From Gammaproteobacteria bacterium (GTDB lineage Bacteria; Pseudomonadota; Gammaproteobacteria; SZUA-140): a stretch of 64,000 nucleotides of DNA. The DNA lies in the NCBI GenBank assembly GCA_020847075.1, contig JADLCS010000058.1, positions 1-64,000 of the forward strand, read 5' to 3'. A program made the translations under genes and the position numbers. Under the pieces are notes generated by a model, which saw only the letters and a list, made by a program, of their open reading frames with translations, had not been told where the DNA came from and searched no databases. Position 1 is the stretch's first letter. Each line of letters starts with the position of its first letter. This document shows positions 27,884 to 36,332 of the stretch, in pieces.

Positions 27884-27898
27884 GCACCACTTCGGTGC
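27884..27898 (-). promoter_or_regulatory. NtrC binding site 1 upstream of glnA
   Basis: GCACC-N5-GGTGC is a perfect dyad and equals the core of the NtrC consensus TGCACC-N5-GGTGCA. It lies about 100 bp upstream of the predicted glnA start, a normal enhancer distance. Confidence 0.75.
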
Positions 27899-27904
27899 CA
27901 TGTG

Positions 27905-27919
27905 GCTCCATTTTGGGGC
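27905..27919 (-). promoter_or_regulatory. NtrC binding site 2 upstream of glnA
   Basis: GCTCC-N5-GGGGC keeps the GCNCC-N5-GGNGC pattern of NtrC sites. Its centre is 21 bp (two helical turns) from site 1, as expected for cooperative binding of two NtrC dimers. It ends six bases from the stop of the upstream TusA-like gene. Confidence 0.65.
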
Positions 27920-27924
27920 ATATT

Positions 27925-28158
27925 TCAAGCGGACCTGCACACTTCCAGGACAATCCGTATCTCATCCTTGCCTTGTTCTGAATCGAGCAGCCGGTGGCCG
28001 TTGATGCGGCACCAGGCGGGGATGTCGTGGAGCGTTCCCGGATCGGTGCACAGCACTTCGACGATGTCTCCGGCCGGCAGCTTGTTCACCATGTTCTGGG
28101 TGCGGATCACCGGAATGGGGCACAGCTGGTAGCGCACGTCGAGGGTATGGCGATTCAT
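27925..28158 (-). CDS. TusA-family sulfur carrier protein
   Basis: This 77-residue protein has the TusA fold. CPIPVIRTQ supplies the Cys that accepts persulfide sulfur, in the usual CPxP motif. The ATG overlaps the stop of the upstream PP-loop gene (ATGA at 28155-28158), so the two are translationally coupled. A start at 28170 would add four residues. TusA carries sulfur to tRNA thiolation or, in sulfur oxidisers, within sulfur dissimilation. With a PP-loop tRNA-thiolase-like partner, tRNA thiolation or another sulfur-insertion reaction is the likely job. Confidence 0.88.
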   Translation of the reverse strand: MNRHTLDVRYQLCPIPVIRTQNMVNKLPAGDIVEVLCTDPGTLHDIPAWCRINGHRLLDSEQGKDEIRIVLEVCRSA

Positions 28159-29201
28159 GCGATATACCACTCGCTGGGGATTTCGTCCTGGCCGAGGGGG
28201 CGCACCTCGAGGCTGCGCGGCGGATGGCCCGGGCCGGTGACCTCCACGCTGACCGACGCCGCGTCCTTTCCCTTGCCGAAACGCGCCACCAGGCGCGCCG
28301 ACAACTGCAGATCCGCCTCGTCGGCCGTGCCGTCGAGCAAGGCCAGGGGGCCGGTGTGACTGGTCGAACGGAACGCAGTATAGCGATTTTTATAACCTTC
28401 CAGAAACTTGTTTTCGCCCTCTTCGCGACCCACGATGAGCTTGAAGTGCGGCCGTGGCCGGAGATGGCGGCCGACTTTGAGGAGCATGATATCGTCGAGC
28501 TCGTAATCGCGGCGTCCGCGCGATTTCCATAGATCCGTTATCTTGACCGCGTATTGTTCGTTGGTCAGGAAACAGCAGCCGCCCGCGGGCTGGGCATAGT
28601 CGTGCAGCCCATAGGAGCGCGCCAGCGCGATCTGGGGTTTGCGGGAGCGGCCATTGAAATCGTGCAGACGGGCCCGATCGACCCAGCCTTCGCGTTCCGG
28701 CAGGGTCGGGGACAGCAGCCGGGCGCACAGGGGGCGGAGCAGGCGGTCGTTCGCCCCCGACTCGCGGGCGACGACGGGAAAGGTGTCCCGGCGCTGCGAC
28801 ATGGGGCGCTGTCCCAGGACCTCGCCGGTGATGATGAAGTCGAAGCCGTTTTGCTCCATCCATTCGCGCGCCTTGCCGACCATGAATCCTTTGCAGTCCA
28901 GGCAGGGGTTGATGTGCGCGCCGTAGCCATGCTTGGGATTCAGGACGACGTCCTTGTATTCCTCGATCACATCGACGATGTGCAGCTTGATGCCGAGCTG
29001 TTCGGCGACCCACAGGGCATTGTTGCGCTTGGGGCGGGCGGAGTCCTTGCGGCGGATCGCGTGCGTATGGCCCTCTACGCAAAAGCCGGTGAAGAAGTTG
29101 ATGCCTTCCACATGTACGCCGTGGTCCTGGACGACGCGCGCGGCGAGCATGGAATCCAGCCCGCCGGAGATGAGTGCCACGGCCTTGCGCTGTGTCGCCA
29201 T
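28155..29201 (-). CDS. PP-loop ATPase (ThiI/MnmA-like) with C-terminal NFACT-R-like domain
   Basis: This 348-residue protein begins with the PP-loop ALISGGLDSMLAARVV, which binds ATP and adenylates a substrate before sulfur transfer. CLDCKGFMVGKA and GEVLGQRPMSQRRD are further conserved sites. The last 110 residues (DIMLLKVGRHLRPRPHFKLIVG, EGENKFL) resemble the DUF814/NFACT-R domain seen in archaeal and bacterial relatives. It is unlike E. coli ThiI or MnmA over its length. ATG 29201 is chosen because it directly precedes the PP-loop; 29252 is an alternative. The paired TusA-like gene suggests it receives sulfur from that carrier. Confidence 0.82.
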   Translation of the reverse strand: MATQRKAVALISGGLDSMLAARVVQDHGVHVEGINFFTGFCVEGHTHAIRRKDSARPKRNNALWVAEQLGIKLHIVDVIEEYKDVVLNPKHGYGAHINPCLDCKGFMVGKAREWMEQNGFDFIITGEVLGQRPMSQRRDTFPVVARESGANDRLLRPLCARLLSPTLPEREGWVDRARLHDFNGRSRKPQIALARSYGLHDYAQPAGGCCFLTNEQYAVKITDLWKSRGRRDYELDDIMLLKVGRHLRPRPHFKLIVGREEGENKFLEGYKNRYTAFRSTSHTGPLALLDGTADEADLQLSARLVARFGKGKDAASVSVEVTGPGHPPRSLEVRPLGQDEIPSEWYIA

Positions 29202-29334
29202 GTCGTTTCGAGGTATCGCCCGTTCCCGCTGAGGAGGGGCTGATGATAGCAAATCCGGGAAAGTTTGAGAAAAGGCGCGCGGGCGCGGCCGGGCCGCGAT
29301 GTCCCGGAGACCGCGCCGCGGGGGAAATATGTTG

Positions 29335-29901
29335 TTACATCAGAAAGCTGTCGCTGTACTGCGGGGATCTGACCGGGGTGGCGTCGGTGAAGGTGCGGAT
29401 GACGCGCAGGGCGTGCCGGCTGCCGGTGTCGCTCCACAGATCGAAGGCATGCAGCGGGGACAGGCGCGCGCGCTCGTCTCTCAGCTCGCGTATGGCGTGC
29501 AGCAGGTCCATCAGGGTGACGAATCCGCGGGCGAGATCGGAGTACAGACCGCCGGCTTCGAACGGCGCGGACTCATGTAACTGGTGGTAGGCGTTCTGTC
29601 CCAGTTCGACCATATGGCCGAGCCGGACCTGGCGCCGTTCCGCGTGCTGGGGAAACAGGCCGGCGAACAGCAGGCAGTGGTCGCCGATATCCTTCAATCG
29701 CTCGCTGCGGGACTTCGCCTGCAGAAGCGGATCATTCAGGTAATCGAAGGCCAGAACCCGGGCCATCATCAGCGGTTTGGCCGAAAATTGCGCCAGCAGT
29801 CCGACCAGGTAGTTCTCCGCCTGATCCGTGATCGTGCTGCCGGTGAGATGCTGGGCCTGGTTGACCAGGGTGTGCCATTGCGGGGCGGATGTCGGGTTCA
29901 T
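29335..29901 (-). CDS. Conserved hypothetical protein, 188 residues
   Basis: This is a soluble, mostly helical protein without signal peptide or membrane segment. No motif of known function is recognised. Composition and codon use match the neighbouring genes. It lies 134 bp upstream of the PP-loop gene on the same strand and is divergent from glyQ. Residues such as [17 protein letters not shown] and YHQLHE could be helix repeats, but no function is inferred. Confidence 0.7.
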   Translation of the reverse strand: MNPTSAPQWHTLVNQAQHLTGSTITDQAENYLVGLLAQFSAKPLMMARVLAFDYLNDPLLQAKSRSERLKDIGDHCLLFAGLFPQHAERRQVRLGHMVELGQNAYHQLHESAPFEAGGLYSDLARGFVTLMDLLHAIRELRDERARLSPLHAFDLWSDTGSRHALRVIRTFTDATPVRSPQYSDSFLM

Positions 29902-30107
29902 TGTCGCTGGTCGCCGGAGTGATGTTGCCTGATGCCATTACATCGGCATGCGGTTCCTCGGCCTTAGCGACCAGGTCTCATTTTTCCCACCCCGCCCGCC
30001 CCGGCGCGCTTGCGGGAAAAAGCTCGCCGTTGATACCATGCGGCGTCCATGGCGGTCCAGCGGATCCCCGGGAGGCGGGTGCCCGGCGCGGCGCCCGCCG
30101 GCCGCGA

Positions 30108-30136
30108 TGTAAATCCGCGTGGACGAACGCTATACT
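30108..30136 (+). promoter_or_regulatory. Probable sigma-70 promoter of glyQS
   Basis: TATACT (30131-30136) is a good -10 box. TGTAAA (30108-30113) sits 17 bp upstream with three of six -35 matches. The start near 30143 would leave a leader of about 50 bases before glyQ. The rest of the gap 29902-30194 shows no gene. Confidence 0.5.
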
Positions 30137-30194
30137 GCGGGAGGCGCCGGCGTGCCGGGCCGCACCGCTCATCGAAATTTACTGGCCGATTCTT

Positions 30195-31127
30195 ATGACG
30201 CAAACCCCCGATATATCGACCTTCCAGGGCCTGATCCTCGCCTTGCAGCACTACTGGATCGCCAGGGGTTGCGTGTTGCTGCAACCCTATGACATGGAAG
30301 TCGGCGCCGGCACCTTTCATCCGGCCACGTTCCTGCGCGCGATCGGCCCCGAACCGTGGAGCGCGGTCTATGTCCAGCCCTCGCGCCGCCCCACGGACGG
30401 GCGTTACGGAGAGAATCCGAATCGTCTGCAGCATTATTACCAGCTCCAGGTCATGCTCAAGCCTTCCCCGCCGGATATCCAGGAGCTCTATCTGGGATCG
30501 CTGCGCGTGCTGGGGATCGATCCCCTGGTGCACGACATCCGTTTCGTGGAAGACAACTGGGAGTCGCCCACGCTGGGGGCCTGGGGGCTCGGCTGGGAGG
30601 TCTGGCTGAACGGCATGGAGGTCACACAGTTCACCTATTTCCAGCAGGTCGGCGGACTGGATTGCCGTCCGGTGACCGGCGAGATCACCTATGGACTCGA
30701 GCGGATCGCGATGTATCTGCAGGGCGTCGAGAGCGTCTATGATCTGGTGTGGTCGAAAAACGGTCCGGCCGGAAGGGTCACCTATGGCGACGTATACCAC
30801 CAGAACGAAGTCGAGATGTCGGCCTACAATTTCGAGCACGCGGATATCGACCTGCTGTTTTCCTGGTTCGATGGCTGTGAATCCCAGAGTAAGCGGATGA
30901 TCGAGGCGGGCCTGCCGCTCGCGGCCTATGAGCTGATGCTTAAATCGTCCCATGTCTTCAATCTGCTCGATGCCCGCCACGCGATCAGCGTGACCGAGCG
31001 GGCGCGCTATATCGGTCGTGTGCGCGGCCTCGCGGAGGCGGTGGCGGGGGCCTATTACGAGCGGCGCTCGCTCCTGGGTTTTCCCCTTGCCATGTCCGCT
31101 GGCGATGCCCCGGAGGACGGCGGATGA
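30195..31127 (+). CDS. glyQ: Glycyl-tRNA synthetase alpha subunit
   Basis: This 310-residue catalytic subunit attaches glycine to tRNA-Gly in the alpha2-beta2 bacterial enzyme. [43 protein letters not shown] is a near-perfect family start. [19 protein letters not shown] and [14 protein letters not shown] are class II synthetase motifs. The frame is open upstream to 29889, but ATG 30195 is the family start; E. coli GlyQ has 303 residues. Its stop overlaps the glyS start (ATGA). Confidence 0.98.
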   Translation: MTQTPDISTFQGLILALQHYWIARGCVLLQPYDMEVGAGTFHPATFLRAIGPEPWSAVYVQPSRRPTDGRYGENPNRLQHYYQLQVMLKPSPPDIQELYLGSLRVLGIDPLVHDIRFVEDNWESPTLGAWGLGWEVWLNGMEVTQFTYFQQVGGLDCRPVTGEITYGLERIAMYLQGVESVYDLVWSKNGPAGRVTYGDVYHQNEVEMSAYNFEHADIDLLFSWFDGCESQSKRMIEAGLPLAAYELMLKSSHVFNLLDARHAISVTERARYIGRVRGLAEAVAGAYYERRSLLGFPLAMSAGDAPEDGG

Positions 31128-33217
31128 GCGAATATCACGACCTGCTGCTCGAGATCGGCACCGAGGAACTGCCGCCCAAGGCCTTGCGCTCGCTGAGCGA
31201 GGCCCTCGGCGAGGGTATGCGCGCCGGGCTGCGCAAGCTGAATCTGGGGTTCGAGGATATCAAGGTATATGCCACCCCGAGGCGCCTTGCGGTGCTGGTG
31301 TCCCGGCTGGCCGGCGTGCAGCCGCATAGCCTGGAGGAACGGCGTGGGCCGGCCCTGACGGCCGCCTTCGACGACCAGGGCATTCCCACGCCGGCCGCCC
31401 TCGGTTTCGCCCGCTCCTGCGGCGTCGAGATCGACGCGCTGGAGACGCAGGAAAGCGGCAAGGGCGCGTGGCTGGTGTTTCGCAGGGAGCAGCAGGGGCG
31501 TCATGTACGCGATCTGTTGCCGGAGCTGGTCCGCCAGCAGATCGCCGCCCTGCCCGTACCGCGGCGTATGCGCTGGGGCGAACTCGAAGAGACTTTCGTA
31601 CGGCCCGTGCACTGGCTCGTCCTGCTCTACGGGGACGAGATCCTGCCCCTGCGCCTGTTCGGTCTGGAGGCGGGGCGCGAGACCCGCGGGCATCGCTTCC
31701 ATCATCCCGGCAGGCTCTATCTGCCCACGCCGGCCGCGTATGCGCCGCTGCTGGAGACCGAAGGGCGCGTCATCGCCGACTTTTCCGCGCGCCGCGCGGC
31801 CGTGCGCGCGCAGATTCTGGAGTCCGCGGCCATGGCCGGCGCCGAGGCGGTGATCGACGAGGCGCTGCTCGATGAGGTCACGGCGATGGTCGAATGGCCC
31901 GTCGCGATCCGCGGTGGATTCGAGCGCCGCTTTCTCGAGGTTCCCGCCGAGGCGCTGATCTCCGCCATGAAGGGGCATCAGAAATATTTTCACCTTGTCG
32001 ACGGAGGCGGCCGCCTGATGCCCGCCTTCATCACGGTGAGCAACATCGACAGCACGGATCGGGACGTCGTGCGGGCCGGTAACGAACGGGTGATCCGCCC
32101 GCGGCTCAGCGATGCCATGTTCTTCTGGGAACAGGATCGCAGGCACACGCTCGCCTCGCGTCTCCCCGCTCTGGAGCAGGTGGTCTTCCAGCGTCGTCTG
32201 GGGTCCCTGCGGGACAAGTCGGACCGGGTCGCTACCCTGGCCGCCACGGTAGCGCGGGAGCTGGATGGCGATGCGCGTCGCGCCGAACGTGCCGGGCATC
32301 TGTCGAAATGCGATCTGATGACCCAGATGGTCGGCGAATTTCCCGAGCTGCAAGGCGTCATGGGCGGGTATTATGCGCGCCATGACGGCGAGGCCGATGA
32401 GGTGGCGCAGGCGCTGCAGGAACAGTATCTGCCGCGTTTCGCCGGCGACCGTCTGCCCGCCACCGCGACGGGACGGGCGCTGGCCGTGGCGGACAAACTC
32501 GATACCCTCGTCGGGATCTTCGGCATCGGCCAGGTGCCGACGGGTGACAAGGATCCGTTCGCCCTGCGGCGCGCCGCGCTGGGCGTCCTGCGTATCGTGA
32601 TCGAGGGTGGGCTGCCGCTCGATCTCGTCCGCCTGCTGGACGCGGCGGCGGACATCTACCGCTCACAAGGGCGGGCGCTGGAGGCGGGGGAGGCCGTCGC
32701 GTCGCAGGTATACGGCTTCATGATGGACCGCCTGCGCGCCTACTACCTGGAGGCGGGGATAAATATCGAGGCGTTCGAGGCGGTGCTGGCGCGCCGTCCG
32801 GCGCAGCCCTTGGATTTCGACGCGCGGGTCCGGGCGGTGGTGCGTTTCCAGGCGTTGCCGGCGGCCGCGAGTCTCGCGGCCGCGAACAAGCGCATCGGCA
32901 ATATCCTGCGCAAGGCCGAGCAGGATATCCCCGGGGAAGTCACGCCCGCACTGCTCGCTGAACCCGCCGAACGGGAGCTCGCCGCCGCCATGGAGTCTTG
33001 CGAGCAGGCGATCGGCCCTTTGGCCGTGCGGGCGGATTACAGCGGTGTCCTGACGCATCTGGCCGGGCTGCGCGGGGCGGTGGACGCCTATTTCGAGCAG
33101 GTGCTCGTGATGAGCGAGGACGCCGCCGTGCGGAGCAACCGGCTCGCCCAGCTCAACCGGCTGCGCGGGTTGTTCATGCAGGTCGCCGACCTGTCGTGCC
33201 TGTTCAACCAGGCCTGA
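31124..33217 (+). CDS. glyS: Glycyl-tRNA synthetase beta subunit
   Basis: This 697-residue subunit recognises tRNA-Gly. It starts [21 protein letters not shown], the family hallmark, and contains [28 protein letters not shown] and the HD-like region [29 protein letters not shown]. The C-terminal anticodon-binding (DALR) region ends [16 protein letters not shown]. Length matches E. coli (689). It is translationally coupled to glyQ by a 4-bp overlap. Confidence 0.98.
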   Translation: MSEYHDLLLEIGTEELPPKALRSLSEALGEGMRAGLRKLNLGFEDIKVYATPRRLAVLVSRLAGVQPHSLEERRGPALTAAFDDQGIPTPAALGFARSCGVEIDALETQESGKGAWLVFRREQQGRHVRDLLPELVRQQIAALPVPRRMRWGELEETFVRPVHWLVLLYGDEILPLRLFGLEAGRETRGHRFHHPGRLYLPTPAAYAPLLETEGRVIADFSARRAAVRAQILESAAMAGAEAVIDEALLDEVTAMVEWPVAIRGGFERRFLEVPAEALISAMKGHQKYFHLVDGGGRLMPAFITVSNIDSTDRDVVRAGNERVIRPRLSDAMFFWEQDRRHTLASRLPALEQVVFQRRLGSLRDKSDRVATLAATVARELDGDARRAERAGHLSKCDLMTQMVGEFPELQGVMGGYYARHDGEADEVAQALQEQYLPRFAGDRLPATATGRALAVADKLDTLVGIFGIGQVPTGDKDPFALRRAALGVLRIVIEGGLPLDLVRLLDAAADIYRSQGRALEAGEAVASQVYGFMMDRLRAYYLEAGINIEAFEAVLARRPAQPLDFDARVRAVVRFQALPAAASLAAANKRIGNILRKAEQDIPGEVTPALLAEPAERELAAAMESCEQAIGPLAVRADYSGVLTHLAGLRGAVDAYFEQVLVMSEDAAVRSNRLAQLNRLRGLFMQVADLSCLFNQA

Positions 33218-33235
33218 TGTCGCGGGAGGCCGGCG

Positions 33236-33784
33236 ATGCGCCTGGTGATTCTCGGCCGTGATGGGGTGATCAACGAGAGGCGGCCGGCCGGCGTGCGTAC
33301 GGTCGACGAATGGCGGCCGATACCCGGCAGCCTGCGCGCCATCGGCCGTTTGACCGCTGCACAGTTTCATCTCGTGGTCGCGACGAACCAGCCCGGCATC
33401 GCGAGCGGAGCGCCGGATGGCGGGGCGTTCGCGCGCATTCATGCGAAAATGAACGGCGAGATCGCGCGCGAGGGCGGTCGCATCGAGGCGATTTTCTACT
33501 GTCCGCATAGCATCGATGATGGATGCCGGTGCAGAAAGCCACGGCCTGGTCTGTTGCTGGAGGCTGCGCAGCGCCTGGAGGTCGATCTGGCCGATGTGCC
33601 CTTTATCGGCGACAGCCTCGACGACATCGCGGCGGCGTGCGCCGCTGGCGCCCGGCCGGTGTTGCTGCGCAGCGGCCGCGGTGGAAAAGCGGAAGGAGAG
33701 CTGCCCGGGGCCGCGAATGTCGAGGTATACGATGATCTCGCGGCGGCGGCGTCTGCCCTGATCGCACGGCTCGGCGCGGATTGA
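33236..33784 (+). CDS. gmhB: GmhB-like heptose bisphosphate phosphatase lacking the nucleophile Asp
   Basis: GmhB removes the 7-phosphate of D-glycero-D-manno-heptose-1,7-bisphosphate in LPS heptose synthesis. This 182-residue copy lies in the usual place after glyS and keeps most family marks: VVATNQPGIASG, the zinc loop CPHSIDDGCRCRKPRPG and FIGDSLDDI. However, the HAD motif normally FLDRDGVIN reads ILGRDGVIN. The first Asp, which forms the phospho-enzyme, is Gly7 (codon GGC at 33254-33256), while the second Asp (Asp9) is present. One A-to-G change would explain this. The protein may be inactive, or this may be a sequencing error. Confidence 0.85.
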   Translation: MRLVILGRDGVINERRPAGVRTVDEWRPIPGSLRAIGRLTAAQFHLVVATNQPGIASGAPDGGAFARIHAKMNGEIAREGGRIEAIFYCPHSIDDGCRCRKPRPGLLLEAAQRLEVDLADVPFIGDSLDDIAAACAAGARPVLLRSGRGGKAEGELPGAANVEVYDDLAAAASALIARLGAD

Positions 33785-33788
33785 TCCC

Positions 33789-34523
33789 GTGCTGTTTCTG
33801 CGTTCTCTGCTCTTCGCGCTCGGCATGTGGTTGTCGACGCTGGTCTTCGCGCCGCTCGCCGTCCTTACTTTTCCGTTTCCGTTCACCGTACGATACGCCT
33901 TCATTACCCGGTGGGCCCGCTTCAATTTGTGGTGGCTGCGACTGACCTGCCGGTTGGATTATCAGGTGCGCGGCCGTGAAAACATTCCTGTGGGCAACGC
34001 CATCGTCTTTTGCAAGCATCAGTCGGCGTGGGAGACTCTGGCGTTGCAGAAGATCTTTCCTCCACAGGTCTGGTTGCTGAAGCGCGAGCTGCTGTGGGTT
34101 CCGTTCTTCGGCTGGGGGCTCGCGATGCTCGAACCGATCGCGATCGATCGGCGCGCCGGGCGCAAGGCCGTGGAGCAACTGGTCACGCAGGGCGGGGAAC
34201 GCCTGGCCAACGGCCGCTGGGTCGTGATCTTTCCCGAAGGGACCCGCGTCCCGCCCGGACAGACCGGGCGCTATGGTATCGGCGGCGCCGTACTCGCGGC
34301 GAAGAGCGGATATCCCGTCGTTCCGGTCGCGCACAACGCCGGCGAGTTCTGGCCGCGTCGAGGGTTCATCAAGCGGCCCGGCACGATCACCGTGGTCGTG
34401 GGGCCCGCGATCGAGTCGCAGGGCAAGACCGCGGAGATGATCAAGGAGGAGGCGCGGGAATGGATCGAGCGGAACACCCGGGGGCTGGGGCCGCGCGCCG
34501 ATTCAGACGCCCCCGTCGGATGA
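33789..34523 (+). CDS. plsC: 1-acyl-sn-glycerol-3-phosphate acyltransferase
   Basis: This 244-residue inner-membrane enzyme acylates lysophosphatidic acid to phosphatidic acid. The N-terminus has one or two membrane helices (about 1-30). The catalytic block is KHQSAWET (the HX4D-like motif with Glu, as in Pseudomonas homologues), followed by FPEGTRVPPG and the VPVAHNAG region. GTG 33789 lies five bases after the gmhB stop. The last 21 bp overlap the end of the convergent rsmA gene. Confidence 0.94.
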   Translation: MLFLRSLLFALGMWLSTLVFAPLAVLTFPFPFTVRYAFITRWARFNLWWLRLTCRLDYQVRGRENIPVGNAIVFCKHQSAWETLALQKIFPPQVWLLKRELLWVPFFGWGLAMLEPIAIDRRAGRKAVEQLVTQGGERLANGRWVVIFPEGTRVPPGQTGRYGIGGAVLAAKSGYPVVPVAHNAGEFWPRRGFIKRPGTITVVVGPAIESQGKTAEMIKEEAREWIERNTRGLGPRADSDAPVG

Positions 34524-35294
34524 GATCGCCTCGCTCAATCGGATGAATTCCACCAGTTGCAGTTGTTCGGCCCGCAGATTCGGGTCGATCTCAGCGGCCG
34601 CAAAGGCCGCGTCCGTCGCCAATCCCTTGAGTGCGTTGCGCAGGGTCTTGCGCCGATAGGCGAAGGCGGTTCCGACCAGGAGCGAGAAGGCATCGTAATT
34701 CCGGGCTTCGATGTCCGGTTTTCGATGAGGCGTCAGCCTGACGATACTGGAATCGATCTTGGGCTGGGGGGAGAACGCCGCGGGGCCGATGGTAAAGAGC
34801 GGCTGGACCTGGCAGTGATACTGCAGCATGACGCTGAGTCGTCCGTACTCCCGGCTGCCCGGGCCGGCCGCCATGCGATCGACGACCTCTTTCTGGAGCA
34901 TGAAATGCATGTCTTCGATGCAGTCGAGCTGCTCGATGAAGTGAAACAATAGCGGTGTGGATATATTGTAGGGGAGATTGCCGACCACGCGCAGTGCGCG
35001 GCCGTCGGGGCCCAGGGCGCGGATATCCGTCTCCAGCGCGTCGGCATTGTGGATCCGGAAGGTGGCATCACCCGGGACCTCGATCTGCTCCAGGCTCCGG
35101 ATCAGATCGCGATCGAGTTCGATCACATCGAGCTCGATCCTGTGCGCGAGGAGCGGAACCGTAATGGCGCCCAGGCCGGGCCCTATTTCGATCAGGTGGT
35201 CGCCGGGGCGTGGGCCGATCACCTTGACGATCCGGGCGATCACGTCCTGGTCGCGTAGAAAATTCTGCCCGAAGCGCTTGCGCGGACGGTGCAT
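34503..35294 (-). CDS. rsmA: 16S rRNA dimethyladenosine transferase RsmA (KsgA)
   Basis: This 263-residue enzyme dimethylates two adjacent adenosines near the 3' end of 16S rRNA during 30S maturation. It starts HRPRKRFGQNFLRDQDVI. The SAM site is LIEIGPGLGAIT and the catalytic motif IV is NLPYNIS. FAYRRKTLRNALKG is conserved near the C-terminus. ATG 35294 gives the standard length (E. coli 273), although the frame runs on into pdxA. The gene follows pdxA after 4 bp. Confidence 0.97.
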   Translation of the reverse strand: MHRPRKRFGQNFLRDQDVIARIVKVIGPRPGDHLIEIGPGLGAITVPLLAHRIELDVIELDRDLIRSLEQIEVPGDATFRIHNADALETDIRALGPDGRALRVVGNLPYNISTPLLFHFIEQLDCIEDMHFMLQKEVVDRMAAGPGSREYGRLSVMLQYHCQVQPLFTIGPAAFSPQPKIDSSIVRLTPHRKPDIEARNYDAFSLLVGTAFAYRRKTLRNALKGLATDAAFAAAEIDPNLRAEQLQLVEFIRLSEAISSDGGV

Positions 35295-35298
35295 CACG

Positions 35299-36306
35299 TC
35301 AGTCCGGGGGTGTCGATCGGGCATTCCGCGCCATTTCAACCGCGGCCAGGATCGCGGCATCCAGACTGCCGGCGTCGGCGCGGCCGGTCCCGGCCAGTTC
35401 CAGCGCCGTGCCATGGTCCACCGAGGTGCGGATGATCGGCAACCCGAGGGTGACATTGATCGCCTTGCCGAAACCCATGTGCTTGAGCACCGGGAGTCCC
35501 TGGTCGTGATACATCGCGACGACCGCGTCGAGGTCGGTGAGATCGGCGGGGAGAAAGGAGGTATCGGCCGGTTTCGGGCCGATGATCTGGAGCCCTGCGT
35601 CCCTCAGCGCGGCGATGGCGGGATTTATGATCTCGATTTCCTCGCGGCCCAGGTTTCCGTCTTCCCCCGCGTGCGGATTCAGTCCGCAGACGAGGAGGCG
35701 CGGGTTGTCGATGCCGAAAAACCTGCGCAGGCCGTCGTGCGTTATACGCAAGGTGCTCGTGACCTTCTCACGGGTGATCGCGCCGAATATTTCCTTGAGC
35801 GCGAGGTGTGTCGTGACCAGAGCGACGCGCAGCCCGGGGGTCGCCAGCATCATGACGACAGCGTCGGTCCCGGTGATTTCGGCGAGGAATTCCGTGTGCC
35901 CGGTGAAGGGTATCCCGGCGCTGTTGATGACGGCCTTGTTGACCGGCCCGGTGACCATGGCTGCAAATTCGCCCCGCGCGCAACCCTGGACTGCCTGCCG
36001 CAGCGTTTCCAGGATATAGGCGGCATTGGCCGGATCGGGGGTGCCGCAGACGTCGTTGCGCGCGCAGCGCACGGGGAGTATCTCGAGCGTACCCGCCGGC
36101 GCGATGCGGGCCTCCCGGCCCGGCTGGTATTCTTTCAGGGTGAGCGGCAGTCCGAGCCGGCGCGCCCGCGCGTGCAGCAGATCCGGGTCGGCGAGGACGA
36201 CGATCGGCGCGGGCAGGTCTTGCTGGGCGAGCTGTAGGCAGATGTCGGGGCCGATACCCGCCGGTTCTCCCGGCGTCAGGGCGATAAGAGAGGGTTTACT
36301 GTCCAC
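35299..36306 (-). CDS. pdxA: 4-hydroxythreonine-4-phosphate dehydrogenase PdxA
   Basis: This 335-residue NAD-dependent enzyme acts in vitamin B6 synthesis. It starts IALTPGEPAGIGPDICLQLA. TGPVNKAVINSAGIPFTGHTEFLAE carries the metal-binding and substrate residues, and NPHAGEDGNLGREE and AMYHDQGLPVLKHMGFGKAINVTLGLP are further PdxA hallmarks. Length matches E. coli (329). It is the third gene of lptD-surA-pdxA-rsmA. Confidence 0.98.
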   Translation of the reverse strand: MDSKPSLIALTPGEPAGIGPDICLQLAQQDLPAPIVVLADPDLLHARARRLGLPLTLKEYQPGREARIAPAGTLEILPVRCARNDVCGTPDPANAAYILETLRQAVQGCARGEFAAMVTGPVNKAVINSAGIPFTGHTEFLAEITGTDAVVMMLATPGLRVALVTTHLALKEIFGAITREKVTSTLRITHDGLRRFFGIDNPRLLVCGLNPHAGEDGNLGREEIEIINPAIAALRDAGLQIIGPKPADTSFLPADLTDLDAVVAMYHDQGLPVLKHMGFGKAINVTLGLPIIRTSVDHGTALELAGTGRADAGSLDAAILAAVEMARNARSTPPD

Positions 36307-36332
36307 TGTGCCGGTCGCGGGTCGTGCAGGGT

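Noticed and set aside
27883..27901. TGGCACC...TGCG on the minus strand as a second glnA sigma-54 promoter
   Set aside because: The GG and GC are 12 bases apart, not 10; the same bases are better read as an NtrC site.
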